64,000 bases of DNA, from the NCBI GenBank assembly GCA_009783025.1, contig WRHY01000002.1, positions 129,397 through 193,396 on the forward strand, read 5' to 3'. How positions within the stretch are numbered: position 1 is the stretch's first letter; each line of letters begins with the position of its first letter. A program made the position numbers and the translations under genes. The DNA is from Desulfovibrionaceae bacterium (GTDB lineage Bacteria; Desulfobacterota; Desulfovibrionia; Desulfovibrionales; Desulfovibrionaceae). The notes beneath the pieces were generated by a model. It was not told the origin of the DNA. It saw only the letters and a list, made by a program, of their open reading frames with translations, and ran no database searches. Shown here one piece after another: positions 56,438 through 64,000 of this stretch.

Positions 56438-57006
56438 GGCTCTATTTCCTCATGCCAGCGGATCGCGTTGGTGTTGGGGTCGAACACCACCCGCGTTTTC
56501 TGCACCATTGGGGCATGTCCCCCGGTGTTGTCCGTCAGGCGGTAACGCGGCTCCTTGCCCGGCATTCGAGCCAGGTATCCGGCTTTGTGCAGGTAACGGC
56601 AGTAGCCGCCGGCTGATTCCGCATTGACCCGCACCTCATCCGTGGAAGCCAATGCCGCCAGATCCCGCGCCGTAAAGCTCGGCTCTATTTTCATAATCAG
56701 CCACATCAGGGATTGGGCGGTGGGCGGTTTTGCCGTGCCGTCAGGGTTCAGCCGGGGGGCTTCCGCCCCTGAATCGAGCATCAGACTATATTGGCAGACC
56801 TTGGCAGGGCCGCGTCCGCGCCCGGCGACGCTTCCCGTCACGGCAACCCTCCCGCTTTTCACCAGTTCAGCCAGATAGATATCCACCACTGTTCTGCTGA
56901 CATGCTGGGCGGCGAGGCGCAGTTCCAGCCGGGTAAAGGTGCGCAGTGCCCGGATGCACGCCCACACGCCCCTGCGTCCGGGCGGAAGATCGGCTTTGCC
57001 GCTCAT
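56434..57006 (-). CDS. winged-helix early phage protein
   Basis: 190 residues. The N-terminal RALRTFTRLELRLAAQHVSRTVVDIYLAELVKSGRV is a winged-helix; a second related unit with FTARDLAALASTDEVRVNAE and YLHKAGYLARMPG follows, so the protein is a tandem winged-helix. Follows the MuB-like ATPase with a 4-nt overlap. Role unknown. Confidence 0.65.
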   Translation of the reverse strand: MSGKADLPPGRRGVWACIRALRTFTRLELRLAAQHVSRTVVDIYLAELVKSGRVAVTGSVAGRGRGPAKVCQYSLMLDSGAEAPRLNPDGTAKPPTAQSLMWLIMKIEPSFTARDLAALASTDEVRVNAESAGGYCRYLHKAGYLARMPGKEPRYRLTDNTGGHAPMVQKTRVVFDPNTNAIRWHEEIEP

Positions 57007-57740
57007 GCCCGCCTCCGGGCCGGAGCCTTGCCCGTGAACAGGGCGCCGGTGTACAAGGCCGCGTCCAAGTCCTCCAGATTCTTCATACGGGCGAACTCAG
57101 CCACGCGCACAAGGTTGGTGCAGACGTAGCGGGCCGATCCGTGCGATGCTTCCAGAATGCGTTCCAACAGATCATCCGCAATACTCAGACCCGCGCAGTG
57201 TTTTCCGGCAAAGAGCCGCGCATCCGCAATATCGGCGGGTTGTGCCGCCACCCAGTCCAGCATCCGGCCGTGCACCCGCTCGACGACCTCCAGATGGCCG
57301 GGCAAGTTTTCTTCTCCCACAAGGATCACCGTTCCTTGCGAACTCTCGTAAATATCCCGCACAATTTCGATCATGCCCTTACCCACCAGCAGATCCGCCT
57401 CGTCAATGATCAGGGGGCGGCCTGATAAGCTGAGTTGCTTGCCTACCTGCGTGAGCATCTGCGGCATGGTCATCCGCGCGGACGCGATGTTCATCTGCGA
57501 CATGATCATCTCCAGCAGATATTTACGCGTCCACACACTCCGCATCTGCACGTAGTAGGCTTGATGGGGGATGGCGCAGGCGCACACGGCCATGCTTTTG
57601 CCGTATCCTGTCGGGCCGTAAAAGGTCCCCATGCCGGGCAGGTTGCTGTCAGGCCGATTACGGATACGGCTCACCAGTTCCATAAGCAGAGTCACGTTGC
57701 GCGTAGGCAGTTTGCCGCTAGAAACAGGCATGTGTTCCAT
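57003..57740 (-). CDS. MuB-like AAA+ transposition target protein
   Basis: 245 residues: Walker A GPTGYGKS (42-49), Walker B LIIDEAD (110-116), and RLFAGKHCAGLSIADDLLE in the C-terminal lid. Binds target DNA and delivers it to the transposase, and gives target immunity. Lies directly behind the transposase gene. Confidence 0.9.
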   Translation of the reverse strand: MEHMPVSSGKLPTRNVTLLMELVSRIRNRPDSNLPGMGTFYGPTGYGKSMAVCACAIPHQAYYVQMRSVWTRKYLLEMIMSQMNIASARMTMPQMLTQVGKQLSLSGRPLIIDEADLLVGKGMIEIVRDIYESSQGTVILVGEENLPGHLEVVERVHGRMLDWVAAQPADIADARLFAGKHCAGLSIADDLLERILEASHGSARYVCTNLVRVAEFARMKNLEDLDAALYTGALFTGKAPARRRA

Positions 57741-57773
57741 CAGGCTACTCCGTATGTTAAAGAGGTATCAGGT

Positions 57774-59963
57774 CTATCCGCAGGCCCTGAGTTGTTCCGG
57801 CGCAAAGAACTCCCGCAGGAGCCGTTGCGAATCATGTTCCGGCGTGGTCTCGTAGTTGGTCAGCCAACGTTTTTCCTCCGGGTCAACGTGTGTGCCCCGG
57901 CGCTCACGCTCCCGTATGTTTTCAGCCTTGCCCCACCGTTGTTCCGGCGTTTCTTCGGGGACGGCGGCAGTACGTTCGGCTTTTGCCTGTTCTAGAGCCG
58001 CCAGGGCTCTTTCCCGTGCCGCCGCTTCCTCTGCGGTGACGGGCGCGGGTGTGTAGTCCGGCAACTTTGCCGCTTCCGCCGCCCCTTCCAGAGCGCCGGT
58101 ACTGTGGATGTTCATAAGTTCGGCGCGCAGCGGCTGCTCCGCCTCGATCCGGCGCGCCCGCAACGCATCGGCCTTCATGCGCTCGTAAGCGATCTGGTCG
58201 AGATCGGCAGCGTTGGCCAGCGTGGCCAGCGCGGAACGCGCGCCGGAAATATTCTGCTGCTGCAAGCGCTTCGCAGCCGTGGCCACGGCCTTGACTTCCG
58301 CGCCGCTCATGCCGCTGTGTCTGACGCCCCGCGCCTCGCAGATGAATTCCGAGCCGTCCAGGTTGTACACGTGCACCCGGCCGTAGTCCGCGTCATCAAC
58401 GCGAACCTGGACGCGCCGCCCGACATGCAGGGCCAGCTCGGGCGCTATGTATTTGTCGTTGAACGCCTGCACTCCGCCGTCCTTGGAAACCACGCGCGTG
58501 CCGTCGCCGTCCGCGCAGGGCAGGAACAGCATCCGCAGCGCCGCTTCGTTTTCCGCCCGCCGCACCGGCCCGTCATAGGACAGAAGCTTTTCGTAGGGAC
58601 TCATGCCGAGCTTGCGGTGTTTACGGTGCATGTAGGTGTCGTCGGTCCAGCGGTCGCAGATCTGCTGCAACTCGTCGGCCGTGAGGTTCAACTGCACGGT
58701 CTGCTGTTCCTTCCGGTTCATCATGCGGTCCGCGAAGCTCCGCCTGGCCTCCAGGGCCTTGCGTTCGCTCACGTTGTGCCCGGTGAACCCGGTCAGCAGC
58801 TCGATGTTGTCGTGCAGGAAGGTCCGAAACACCCGTTCCACAAAGGGCTTCTGCTCCGGCGAGAAGGGGTCGCACACGTCATGCAGGATATACATGTCCA
58901 GCAGCACCCGCTCGATGTGCCAGGCCACGTAGTCGCGTCCGTTGTCCGTGCGCACGATCTCGGGCACGCCCCAGGAGGAGACGGACTTGCGCAGGCACGT
59001 GGCCACCGCGTGGCTGGAGGATGTGCGGGAAACGTGGAACTTGACCCGGCGCGAGAACAGGTCGATGCAGGCCACAATGGTGTGCCGCCCGCCATCGGCC
59101 AGAATCAGATCCGCCGGGGTGGAATCCATTTCCCATTCCTGGTTCAGGCGGTCCACCAGTCCGGCCGCATCCCCGAAAGCCGCGCGGAACAGGCTCCGCC
59201 ACTGATCCGGGTTGCTGATGGCTGTAAACAGTTCCTTGTTTTGCGCTTTCCAGGCCTTGTACCAGCGCTGCAGGCCGCGCGGGGACGGCAGCCGTTCCGG
59301 TCGGCCCTGCAGCGTCAGGCGTGCCTCAAGGTCGCGGTGGATGCCCGTGGCCTCCACATGGGGAAATTTGTAGATGTGGGCCAGACAGAAATCGCGCACG
59401 TACTCCTGATCCATTGCGCCCGTGCCCCTGCGATGCAGGCCGTGTTTGTCAGCAAGCGCCGCTGTGCCGTGGCCGGCAATGGTTTTCTCCCAGTTAAACA
59501 GGGAAGCCCGGCACACGTGCGGGATTGTGGCCCGCGCCCAGGCCGGGGCTTCAATCTCTCCGGCGTTGTAGCGGATGGCGAAAAGCTCAAAACCAGCCGT
59601 GCGCTGCAACTTGGACAGGCTTAAAAAACGCCGCGCCAGTTGCGCTATCACGGCTTTTGCTTCGGCCTTCTCGCGTTTTTCCTGCGGCAGGGCGGCCAGA
59701 GAAGTGTTTACAGAATGTTTACGGCGTTCCTCGTCAAGTTCTTTTGCATGAACGGCAACGAGCGCGGCGGCAATGGCCAGGCGGGTGGGCTCCGGCATGG
59801 ATTCGAGGAGCCATTCGTTGCCGCCGCCACGGCCAGGGCGGGGGTGGGAGCGCCAGGATTCGCGACGGGCGCGCAAAAGAATATTGGATTTTGCCAGCGT
59901 CAAAATCTCAATAAGCTCTTTCGTTGTGTATGTCTGTCTCACTGTCGCTATGTTAGGGTGCAT
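57774..59963 (-). CDS. Mu-type DDE transposase
   Basis: 729 residues from the ATG at 59963, which overlaps the previous stop (TGATG) and has GGAGGG upstream. Retroviral-integrase-type core with D280 (EWEMDSTPAD), D340 (IVRTDNGRDY) and E376 (KPFVERVFR). N-terminal HTH domains bind the end sites; the C-terminal acidic/helical tail contacts MuB. Carries out replicative transposition and integration at the prophage ends described here. Confidence 0.95.
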   Translation of the reverse strand: MHPNIATVRQTYTTKELIEILTLAKSNILLRARRESWRSHPRPGRGGGNEWLLESMPEPTRLAIAAALVAVHAKELDEERRKHSVNTSLAALPQEKREKAEAKAVIAQLARRFLSLSKLQRTAGFELFAIRYNAGEIEAPAWARATIPHVCRASLFNWEKTIAGHGTAALADKHGLHRRGTGAMDQEYVRDFCLAHIYKFPHVEATGIHRDLEARLTLQGRPERLPSPRGLQRWYKAWKAQNKELFTAISNPDQWRSLFRAAFGDAAGLVDRLNQEWEMDSTPADLILADGGRHTIVACIDLFSRRVKFHVSRTSSSHAVATCLRKSVSSWGVPEIVRTDNGRDYVAWHIERVLLDMYILHDVCDPFSPEQKPFVERVFRTFLHDNIELLTGFTGHNVSERKALEARRSFADRMMNRKEQQTVQLNLTADELQQICDRWTDDTYMHRKHRKLGMSPYEKLLSYDGPVRRAENEAALRMLFLPCADGDGTRVVSKDGGVQAFNDKYIAPELALHVGRRVQVRVDDADYGRVHVYNLDGSEFICEARGVRHSGMSGAEVKAVATAAKRLQQQNISGARSALATLANAADLDQIAYERMKADALRARRIEAEQPLRAELMNIHSTGALEGAAEAAKLPDYTPAPVTAEEAAARERALAALEQAKAERTAAVPEETPEQRWGKAENIRERERRGTHVDPEEKRWLTNYETTPEHDSQRLLREFFAPEQLRACG

Positions 59964-60220
59964 CACACACCCTCCCTTGGGTCATACAAATACCACTCCG
60001 GCACCCCAAGTCCCTTCAACCCGTCCAACACCGTTGGGCTGTGCTTCTTCCCCAGGATAGTGGCCGATACGATCTGCCCACTGCACCCCAGGACTTTGGC
60101 CAGACTCCGGCCGTCATGCCCGGCGCGCTTCTTCATCTCGTATTTGATGAGATGCGCCACTTCCGCGCGGTGTGCGCCGAGAGCTTTACGCCTCGCTATT
60201 TCCTTTCGCGTCAGCGCCAT
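59963..60220 (-). CDS. Ner-like helix-turn-helix regulator
   Basis: 85 residues; start overlaps the previous stop (TAATG) and its stop overlaps the transposase start. Contains GRSLAKVLGCSGQIVSATILGKK then TVLDGLKGLGVPEWYLYDP, a compact HTH like Mu Ner, which turns down early and repressor transcription. Confidence 0.75.
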   Translation of the reverse strand: MALTRKEIARRKALGAHRAEVAHLIKYEMKKRAGHDGRSLAKVLGCSGQIVSATILGKKHSPTVLDGLKGLGVPEWYLYDPREGV

Positions 60221-60663
60221 TACAGACCAGCCCTTGCTTTGTTGTATTCTTCCTTGGCCTCCTGGAGCCGTACCTGCGCTTTTCCGACACGCAGGTACCG
60301 CAAGTCGTCCGCAGGGATGACCGCAAGGCCGCAGGCTTTCCAGATTGGCTCCAGGGGAGAGAAGTCTTGTGTGGCGATGCAGAAACACAGGAGCGCCTTG
60401 AGGTTCGGCTCGTGCCCCGGCGCGCCGGTCTGTAGCCACTTGTCCAAAACTTCTTCTGATACGGACTTGGCCCCGGTGGAGCCGAGGGAAACGCCCTCTC
60501 GTCGGGCCACCTTGGAAATGGCTTCCGCCAACATCTTTCGCCCCGGACCGTAGGCGTCCGCCACGCGGTACATGGCCGCGCGGATGGAGGGCATCAGCCC
60601 GGCCAGGCCGGACGTGCCGCCGCCCGAATGCGGAACGAGATCGAGGAGGGAAGTCTGATGCAT
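60220..60663 (-). CDS. early regulatory protein (CII-like)
   Basis: 147 residues, first gene of the leftward early operon (GAGGCG upstream). MPSIRAAMYRVADAYGPGRK leads into a possible HTH (AEAISKVARREGVSLG; VSEEVLDKWLQTG), then PNLKALLCFCIATQDFSPLEP and a helical C-terminus. Resembles the CII-type regulators found beside repressors of Mu-like phages. DNA-binding likely. Confidence 0.6.
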   Translation of the reverse strand: MHQTSLLDLVPHSGGGTSGLAGLMPSIRAAMYRVADAYGPGRKMLAEAISKVARREGVSLGSTGAKSVSEEVLDKWLQTGAPGHEPNLKALLCFCIATQDFSPLEPIWKACGLAVIPADDLRYLRVGKAQVRLQEAKEEYNKARAGL

Positions 60664-60779
60664 GAACGCCTCTGTCCGATTTTTGGGACTCTAGCCGGGC
60701 GGCCGTCCAAAATAAGACTGCCCCCCGGCATTGACCCTCTGACGCGAGGCGGGTAATGTTGGACTTGCAAGAGTATGAA

Positions 60780-60946
60780 CCATCAACCGCTCGCAAGATC
60801 GTTTTCAATCATTTGATTTAAAAAGTCAAGCGATTTAATCAAAACAGTTAAAAAATTAAATCATACGACTTATTAAATTAATTCAGTAGATTGGACGCAC
60901 TTCGGGCAAAACAGTTTGCGAAACTGTTCACGCATGGAAGTGTTTT
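60780..60946. promoter_or_regulatory. divergent early/repressor control region with operators
   Basis: AT-rich 284-bp gap between the leftward early operon and the rightward repressor gene. Repeated GATTTAAT/ATTAAATC elements (60809-60870) and AACAGTTT-GCG-AAACTGTT (60910-60928, 8-bp arms) lie here, with another AACAGTT at 60845. The last palindrome is just ahead of the repressor ribosome site. Typical of autoregulated lysogeny switches. Confidence 0.6.
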
Positions 60947-61411
60947 ATGGATATTGGCAAGAGAATTACTCAGCTGCGCGGAAAAATATCCAGAGAGGAG
61001 TTTGTTGAGGGACTGGGTATCCATGCCCAAACCCTATATATGTATGAGAAGGGCAAGAGGCAGCCTGACCTTGGTACTCTCCGCAATATATGCGATAAAT
61101 ACCACGTTTCAGCCGATTGGCTTATTTTTGGCGATAACGAGCAGCAAGAGCAGCCGCCAGCACTGGGGGATGCCGCAGAATGCGCCTCATGCGATGATTT
61201 GCGGTACATAAGCCGCGAACTGGTAAAACAGTGGGGGATTGCCTGCGAGCGCCTCCACGAGGCCAGCGAGCGCGAAAGGGAACTTCGAAAAGAAATTGGT
61301 GCGCTGAATATGGAAAACGCTTTGTTAGAGTCCCAGGTAGAGGACCTCCAGCACCAGCTTTCCCTCTCTGTCCATAAAGATGACGAGCGGACGCAACAAA
61401 AGACGGCATGA
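60947..61411 (+). CDS. XRE-family phage repressor with coiled-coil tail
   Basis: 154 residues. HTH at the N-terminus (MDIGKRITQLRGKISREEF; TLYMYEKGKRQPDLGTLRNI), ending in VSADWLIFGD, as in cI/XRE repressors. A C-terminal coiled coil (residues ~100-145) replaces the peptidase domain, so SOS self-cleavage is unlikely. Transcribed away from the early operon and towards the prophage end, as Mu c. Confidence 0.85.
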   Translation: MDIGKRITQLRGKISREEFVEGLGIHAQTLYMYEKGKRQPDLGTLRNICDKYHVSADWLIFGDNEQQEQPPALGDAAECASCDDLRYISRELVKQWGIACERLHEASERERELRKEIGALNMENALLESQVEDLQHQLSLSVHKDDERTQQKTA

Positions 61412-61460
61412 CCGTGTAGCAGTAGTCATACCGTTCGCTGTGACGGTTCGCGTTTTGCGC

Positions 61461-61654
61461 CGTCAGAAATAAGTGTCGTTTAGGCCCGTTTTTCGGGTTT
61501 TTAAGTGTCGTTTAGTTTTTCGGATTCCACTGCCGATTTTCCCCCCGGCGCTCCGGAATACCTTTCCCCCACGCGGCTTCCCATCCCGCTATATCCCGCT
61601 AAGTACCGCTATATCCCGGTTGCTTCTCCCGTTAACTCTATGTGTCGCTTAACA
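61461..61654. repeat. prophage left (early-gene) end with three transposase-binding sites
   Basis: Read inward on the minus strand: L1 TGTTAAGCGACACATAG (from 61654), L2 CTAAACGACACTTAA (core 61505-61510) and L3 CCTAAACGACACTTATT (core 61473-61478). L1 core starts 7 bp from the terminus, as R1 does. L1-L2 spacing is 137 bp and L2-L3 32 bp. Confidence 0.85.
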
Positions 61655-61659
61655 CGGAG
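61655..61659. repeat. 5-bp target-site duplication, right copy
   Basis: CGGAG, identical to 21073-21077. Confidence 0.85.
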
Positions 61660-61672
61660 GGCGACTTTCGAG

Positions 61673-61808
61673 CGGCGGGAGGCAAAAGACGGTATTTTGT
61701 TTTTAGACGAGGAGGAGAGCCGGTTTTCGAGGGGCTGTACTCAAGTACTGCCCCGAAGGAAATCGGCCCTCTGACGAAGTATAGAGACAAAAGCCAGGTT
61801 TGCCTGCC
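61673..61808. repeat. imperfect palindrome, intergenic repeat copy 3
   Basis: Apex GCTGTACTCAAGTACTGC (61734-61751) within GGGGC/GCCCC arms, the near reverse complement of the copy-2 apex, and outer arms GGCAAA / TTTGCC. The bases beyond, TTTGCCTGCCGACGCGAGAAG, match the reverse complement of 20764-20786, beside copy 2. Between 61809 and 61893 no gene is supported. Confidence 0.6.
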
Positions 61809-61893
61809 GACGCGAGAAGATCATCCGCGTCCGTAAGCGTGCCCAGGCTAAGACGCTCCCCAATAATGAGAACCGTTGATGGCTTTGTGCCGG

Positions 61894-63543
61894 CTAACTA
61901 ATACCCAGCTTCTGCATGCGGTGTTGCAGGGTTGAGCGTGGAATGCCGAGCAGGGCGGCCGCGCCAGACGGTCCGGAAATAGTGCCTCCGGTACGAGCCA
62001 GGACTTTTCGGATATGGCGGCGTTCCATCTCGGCCAGGGTTTCCGGCGTGCCGTTGTCGGTATCTTGCGCCGCATTCCCGGTGTCCGGCTGGTCTTTTGC
62101 CTGCGCGGAAGTCGCCGGGAGGTGCGGCCGGAGCGGGCTTTCCGGCAGGGCCTCCGCTCCGGGGCTGATCGGCAGGAGGTTCTGTGGTCTGCGCAAAAGC
62201 GAACGGCTTTCCTCAAGCATGGCTTCAACATCAGTCGGTACAATCTGTTTGTGAATACCATGACCAATGACCAGTCTGCTGACAATGTTGCGCAGTTCCC
62301 GCACATTACCAGGCCAGTCATAGCGCAGCATGGGGTGCATAAGCGCCGGGCTGAACTTGATCGGAGCCAGGCCGTGGTTGGCCGCGACCTGGGCGGATAG
62401 AGCCGTGACCAGGGGGGGGATATCTTCGGCCCGTTCGCGCAGGGGCGGCAGTTCAATGGTGCAGGGTGAGAGCCGGTAAAACAGGTCCGGCCGCAGTTTG
62501 CCCTTGGCCAGGGCGTCTCCTATATGGGCATTGGTGGCGGCAATGATGCGCACGTCCACAGACAGGGGGACGCTTTCCCCGACACGTTCAAAACTGGATT
62601 CTTCCAGAACCTGCAGGAGTTTGCTCTGCATTTCCGGAGCGAGCTCGGCGATCTCATCAAGAAACAGCGTGCCGTTGTGCGCCAGTTCGAAGCGGCCGAC
62701 GCGCTTGCTCGCCGCGCCGGTGAACGCGCCTTTGGCATGGCCGAAGAGCTCGCTCTCGAAAAGAGTCTGGGGCAGAGCGGGGCAGTTCACCCGGACAAAG
62801 TGCCGCTCCTTGCGTTCGCTACGGCGGTGGATATCCTGGGCCAACAGGGTTTTTCCCGTGCCTGTCTCGCCGAGCAGCAAAATGGGGATATGCAGGCGGG
62901 CCGCCGCGTCCACCTTGCGCATTATCTCCCGCATGGCTTTGCTGTGGCAGATGACCCGTTCTTCGTTGCTCGGGATGGAAAAGAATTGATCCTGCATGCG
63001 CAGGCGGTTGTACGAGAGATGTTCCAGCGAGAGAATAGCGCCGAGGCAGACGGCGATTACGGGAGAAAGTTCCACCAGGAACGAAGTGATTTCATAAATA
63101 TTATCGGGCTTTTCAGCAAAAGAGCAGTGCAGGGTGGCGATGATTTCGTTATCCAGCACCAGCGGGAACGCCATGGTGGCCTTGAGTCCGGCTTCGGCGA
63201 TAGGGTGTACGGAGGACTCGGAAAAATACTGGGCGAAATCCGTAATAATTACCGGCTTGCGTGTGGCAATGACGTGTCCGGCCACCGTGCTTGAAGCTTC
63301 AGCCGGACGGACCGGAGAAAGCGTACTGACCACGGTGCCCTCGGCAGCCGTGAAATAGGTGAGCATCTCGCCCTGCTGATCATAGAGGTTGATGCACAGG
63401 CGGTCGAAATGGAAATGCTCGTGCAGCAAACGGGAAAAAGTGCTGAAAAATAATTCGCGTTTAGCCCGTGAAGACAGTACATGCATCAGCTTTTTGCCGA
63501 GTTCATTGGCGGATTGCTGAATATGATTGGTGTGCAAAATCAT
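61894..63543 (-). CDS. GAF-domain sigma-54-dependent transcriptional activator
   Basis: 549 residues from the ATG at 63543 (AGGAG 6 nt upstream); the frame is open further up but without a site. GAF domain (about 20-170), AAA+ with Walker A GETGTGKT (225-232), GAFTGA (272-277), and C-terminal Fis-type HTH AAALLGIPRSTLQHRMQKLG. Paralogue of the activator at 18172. Divergent from a sigma-54 promoter and suyA-like gene, so regulation of sulfolactate use is the likely role. Confidence 0.92.
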   Translation of the reverse strand: MILHTNHIQQSANELGKKLMHVLSSRAKRELFFSTFSRLLHEHFHFDRLCINLYDQQGEMLTYFTAAEGTVVSTLSPVRPAEASSTVAGHVIATRKPVIITDFAQYFSESSVHPIAEAGLKATMAFPLVLDNEIIATLHCSFAEKPDNIYEITSFLVELSPVIAVCLGAILSLEHLSYNRLRMQDQFFSIPSNEERVICHSKAMREIMRKVDAAARLHIPILLLGETGTGKTLLAQDIHRRSERKERHFVRVNCPALPQTLFESELFGHAKGAFTGAASKRVGRFELAHNGTLFLDEIAELAPEMQSKLLQVLEESSFERVGESVPLSVDVRIIAATNAHIGDALAKGKLRPDLFYRLSPCTIELPPLRERAEDIPPLVTALSAQVAANHGLAPIKFSPALMHPMLRYDWPGNVRELRNIVSRLVIGHGIHKQIVPTDVEAMLEESRSLLRRPQNLLPISPGAEALPESPLRPHLPATSAQAKDQPDTGNAAQDTDNGTPETLAEMERRHIRKVLARTGGTISGPSGAAALLGIPRSTLQHRMQKLGIS

Positions 63544-63603
63544 ACAATACTCCTGATATATACTGTGCTTACGATCTCCATTTGGGCTCGAGGCGCTATA
63601 TCT

Positions 63604-63619
63604 TGCCCGCATTCGGGCA
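63604..63619. promoter_or_regulatory. palindromic enhancer site between activator and suyA promoters
   Basis: TGCCCGCATTCGGGCA, with a direct half-copy TACGGGCATA at 63630. It is 106 bp upstream of the suyA -24/-12 promoter and lies between a possible -35 (TAGACA) and -10 of the activator's own promoter. It may activate suyA and repress the activator gene at once. Confidence 0.55.
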
Positions 63620-63724
63620 TTTTGTCTATATACGGGCATATAAGCACGCCTGAATGAAAGACAATATCAGGACGAAAAAATATAATAAGTTGATATTACA
63701 AAAAAATTTGATATAAAAGAAAAT

Positions 63725-63740
63725 TGGAACGGGGTTTGCA
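63725..63740 (+). promoter_or_regulatory. sigma-54 (-24/-12) promoter of suyA
   Basis: TGGAACGGGGTTTGCA differs from the consensus TGGCACGnnnnTTGCW at one position. The start site would be near 63752, 127 nt before the ATG. Confidence 0.8.
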
Positions 63741-63878
63741 AACTTGTAACGGTATTGTTTCGGCTTTGTGCCGGAGCATGGTTTTTTCAGGGCGCCCCCG
63801 GAAATCCGTATATTTCCGGTAGGTTGGAACAGGGAATTGCTCCCGCCTGTATTCGACTCAACACAACTGAGGTGAAAC

Positions 63879-64000
63879 ATGTCCATCGATTTTCTCGTCC
63901 ACGAATCGGCCGACGGCGTCGGCGTCATCGTGGTGGAAGGCATCAAAGCCGGACAAGAACTGACCGGCTGGGTAATGAAAGAAGACCAGACCATCAAAGT
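63879..64000 (+). CDS. suyA: SuyA-like (2R)-sulfolactate sulfo-lyase small subunit, 5' part
   Basis: First 40 codons; the window ends inside the gene. GAGGTG lies just before the ATG. MSIDFLVHESADGVGVIVVE followed by GIKAGQELTGWVMKEDQ is the start of the SAF/UxaA-N domain, and its form (VHESADGVGVIVVEG) is that of SuyA, the small subunit of the enzyme that splits sulfolactate into pyruvate and sulfite. An altronate or galactarate dehydratase N-terminal subunit is the alternative. Sulfite from this reaction would feed respiration. Confidence 0.72.
   Translation, partial: MSIDFLVHESADGVGVIVVEGIKAGQELTGWVMKEDQTIK

Larger units (their letters stand above)
21078..61654 (-). mobile_element. Mu-like transposable prophage (40.6 kb)
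   Basis: Bounded by TG...CA termini, flanked by CGGAG direct repeats, with three transposase-binding-like sites per end. Both terminal sites have the same 7-bp offset of their core from the terminus. The gene order is that of Mu-like phages read right to left: repressor and Ner-type regulator, DDE transposase, MuB ATPase, early genes, GemA, Mor, lysis, terminase, portal, MuF, protease/scaffold, capsid, contractile tail, fibre module. No inactivating frameshift was noticed in core genes, so it may be active. Confidence 0.95.

Noticed and set aside
21098..61529. Alternative prophage ends at the TG of 21098 and CA of 61528
   Set aside because: Flanking pentamers differ (AAATC versus CTGCC) and the offsets of the first binding core differ. 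The 21078/61654 pair gives identical CGGAG and equal offsets.
63822..63838. Second sigma-54 promoter nearer to suyA (TGGAACAGGGAATTGCT)
   Set aside because: GG-to-GC spacing is 11 nt in place of 10; the site at 63725 fits the strict spacing.

Overview
The window looks like a chromosome of a sulfite/sulfonate-respiring member of the Desulfovibrionaceae; a Bilophila-like organism fits best. That placement is inference. It rests on a sigma-54-controlled suyA-like (sulfolactate sulfo-lyase) gene at the right edge, a TauE/SafE-type exporter, a tripartite tricarboxylate transporter, a fumarate-reductase/fumarase cluster, a clade-3 catalase and the moderately GC-rich coding style.

Host left part (1-21,072). 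Housekeeping genes come first: HD protein, D-Ala-D-Ala ligase, YifB/ComM ATPase, catalase, and on the minus strand metA and an iron-sulfur flavoprotein. Then follow two sigma-54 transcription units with similar upstream elements. Unit 1 is TSUP exporter-tctC-tctB-tctA. Unit 2 is frdA-frdC-(frdB fused to a Rieske protein)-(cytochrome b fused to cytochrome c)-fumarase alpha-fumarase beta. A GAF/AAA+ sigma-54 activator and an M48 lipoprotein protease follow. The respiratory operon is remarkable. One polypeptide carries the three FrdB-type iron-sulfur clusters, then an internal twin-arginine signal/anchor, then a Rieske cluster; the next gene is a bc/b6f-type cytochrome b with its own heme-c domain.

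Prophage (21,078-61,654, 40,577 bp). A complete-looking Mu-like transposable prophage inserted between the M48 gene and a second GAF/sigma-54 activator. Its exact ends can be read from TG/CA termini, three transposase-binding sites per end, and a 5-bp CGGAG target duplication. Genes run mostly right to left: repressor (plus strand), HTH/Ner-like regulators, DDE transposase, MuB-like ATPase, early genes, a plus-strand accessory block (DUF4041-GIY-YIG, ribbon-helix-helix, BRO-N), GemA, Mor, lysis (endolysin, Rz/Rz1), terminase, portal, MuF head protein with a toxin-like C-terminus and partner, protease/scaffold, capsid, contractile tail, baseplate, tail fibre. The terminal module joins a tail-fibre gene to two invertible cassettes carrying four alternative fibre tips, a dedicated tyrosine recombinase and a DNA adenine methyltransferase. 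This is functionally parallel to the Mu G-segment/gin/mom module but built from unrelated parts (a phage shufflon).

Host right part (61,655-64,000). A palindromic intergenic element, the second sigma-54 activator (minus), and a divergent sigma-54 promoter driving a suyA-like gene cut by the window edge. Removing the prophage puts the two paralogous activators about 2.4 kb apart.
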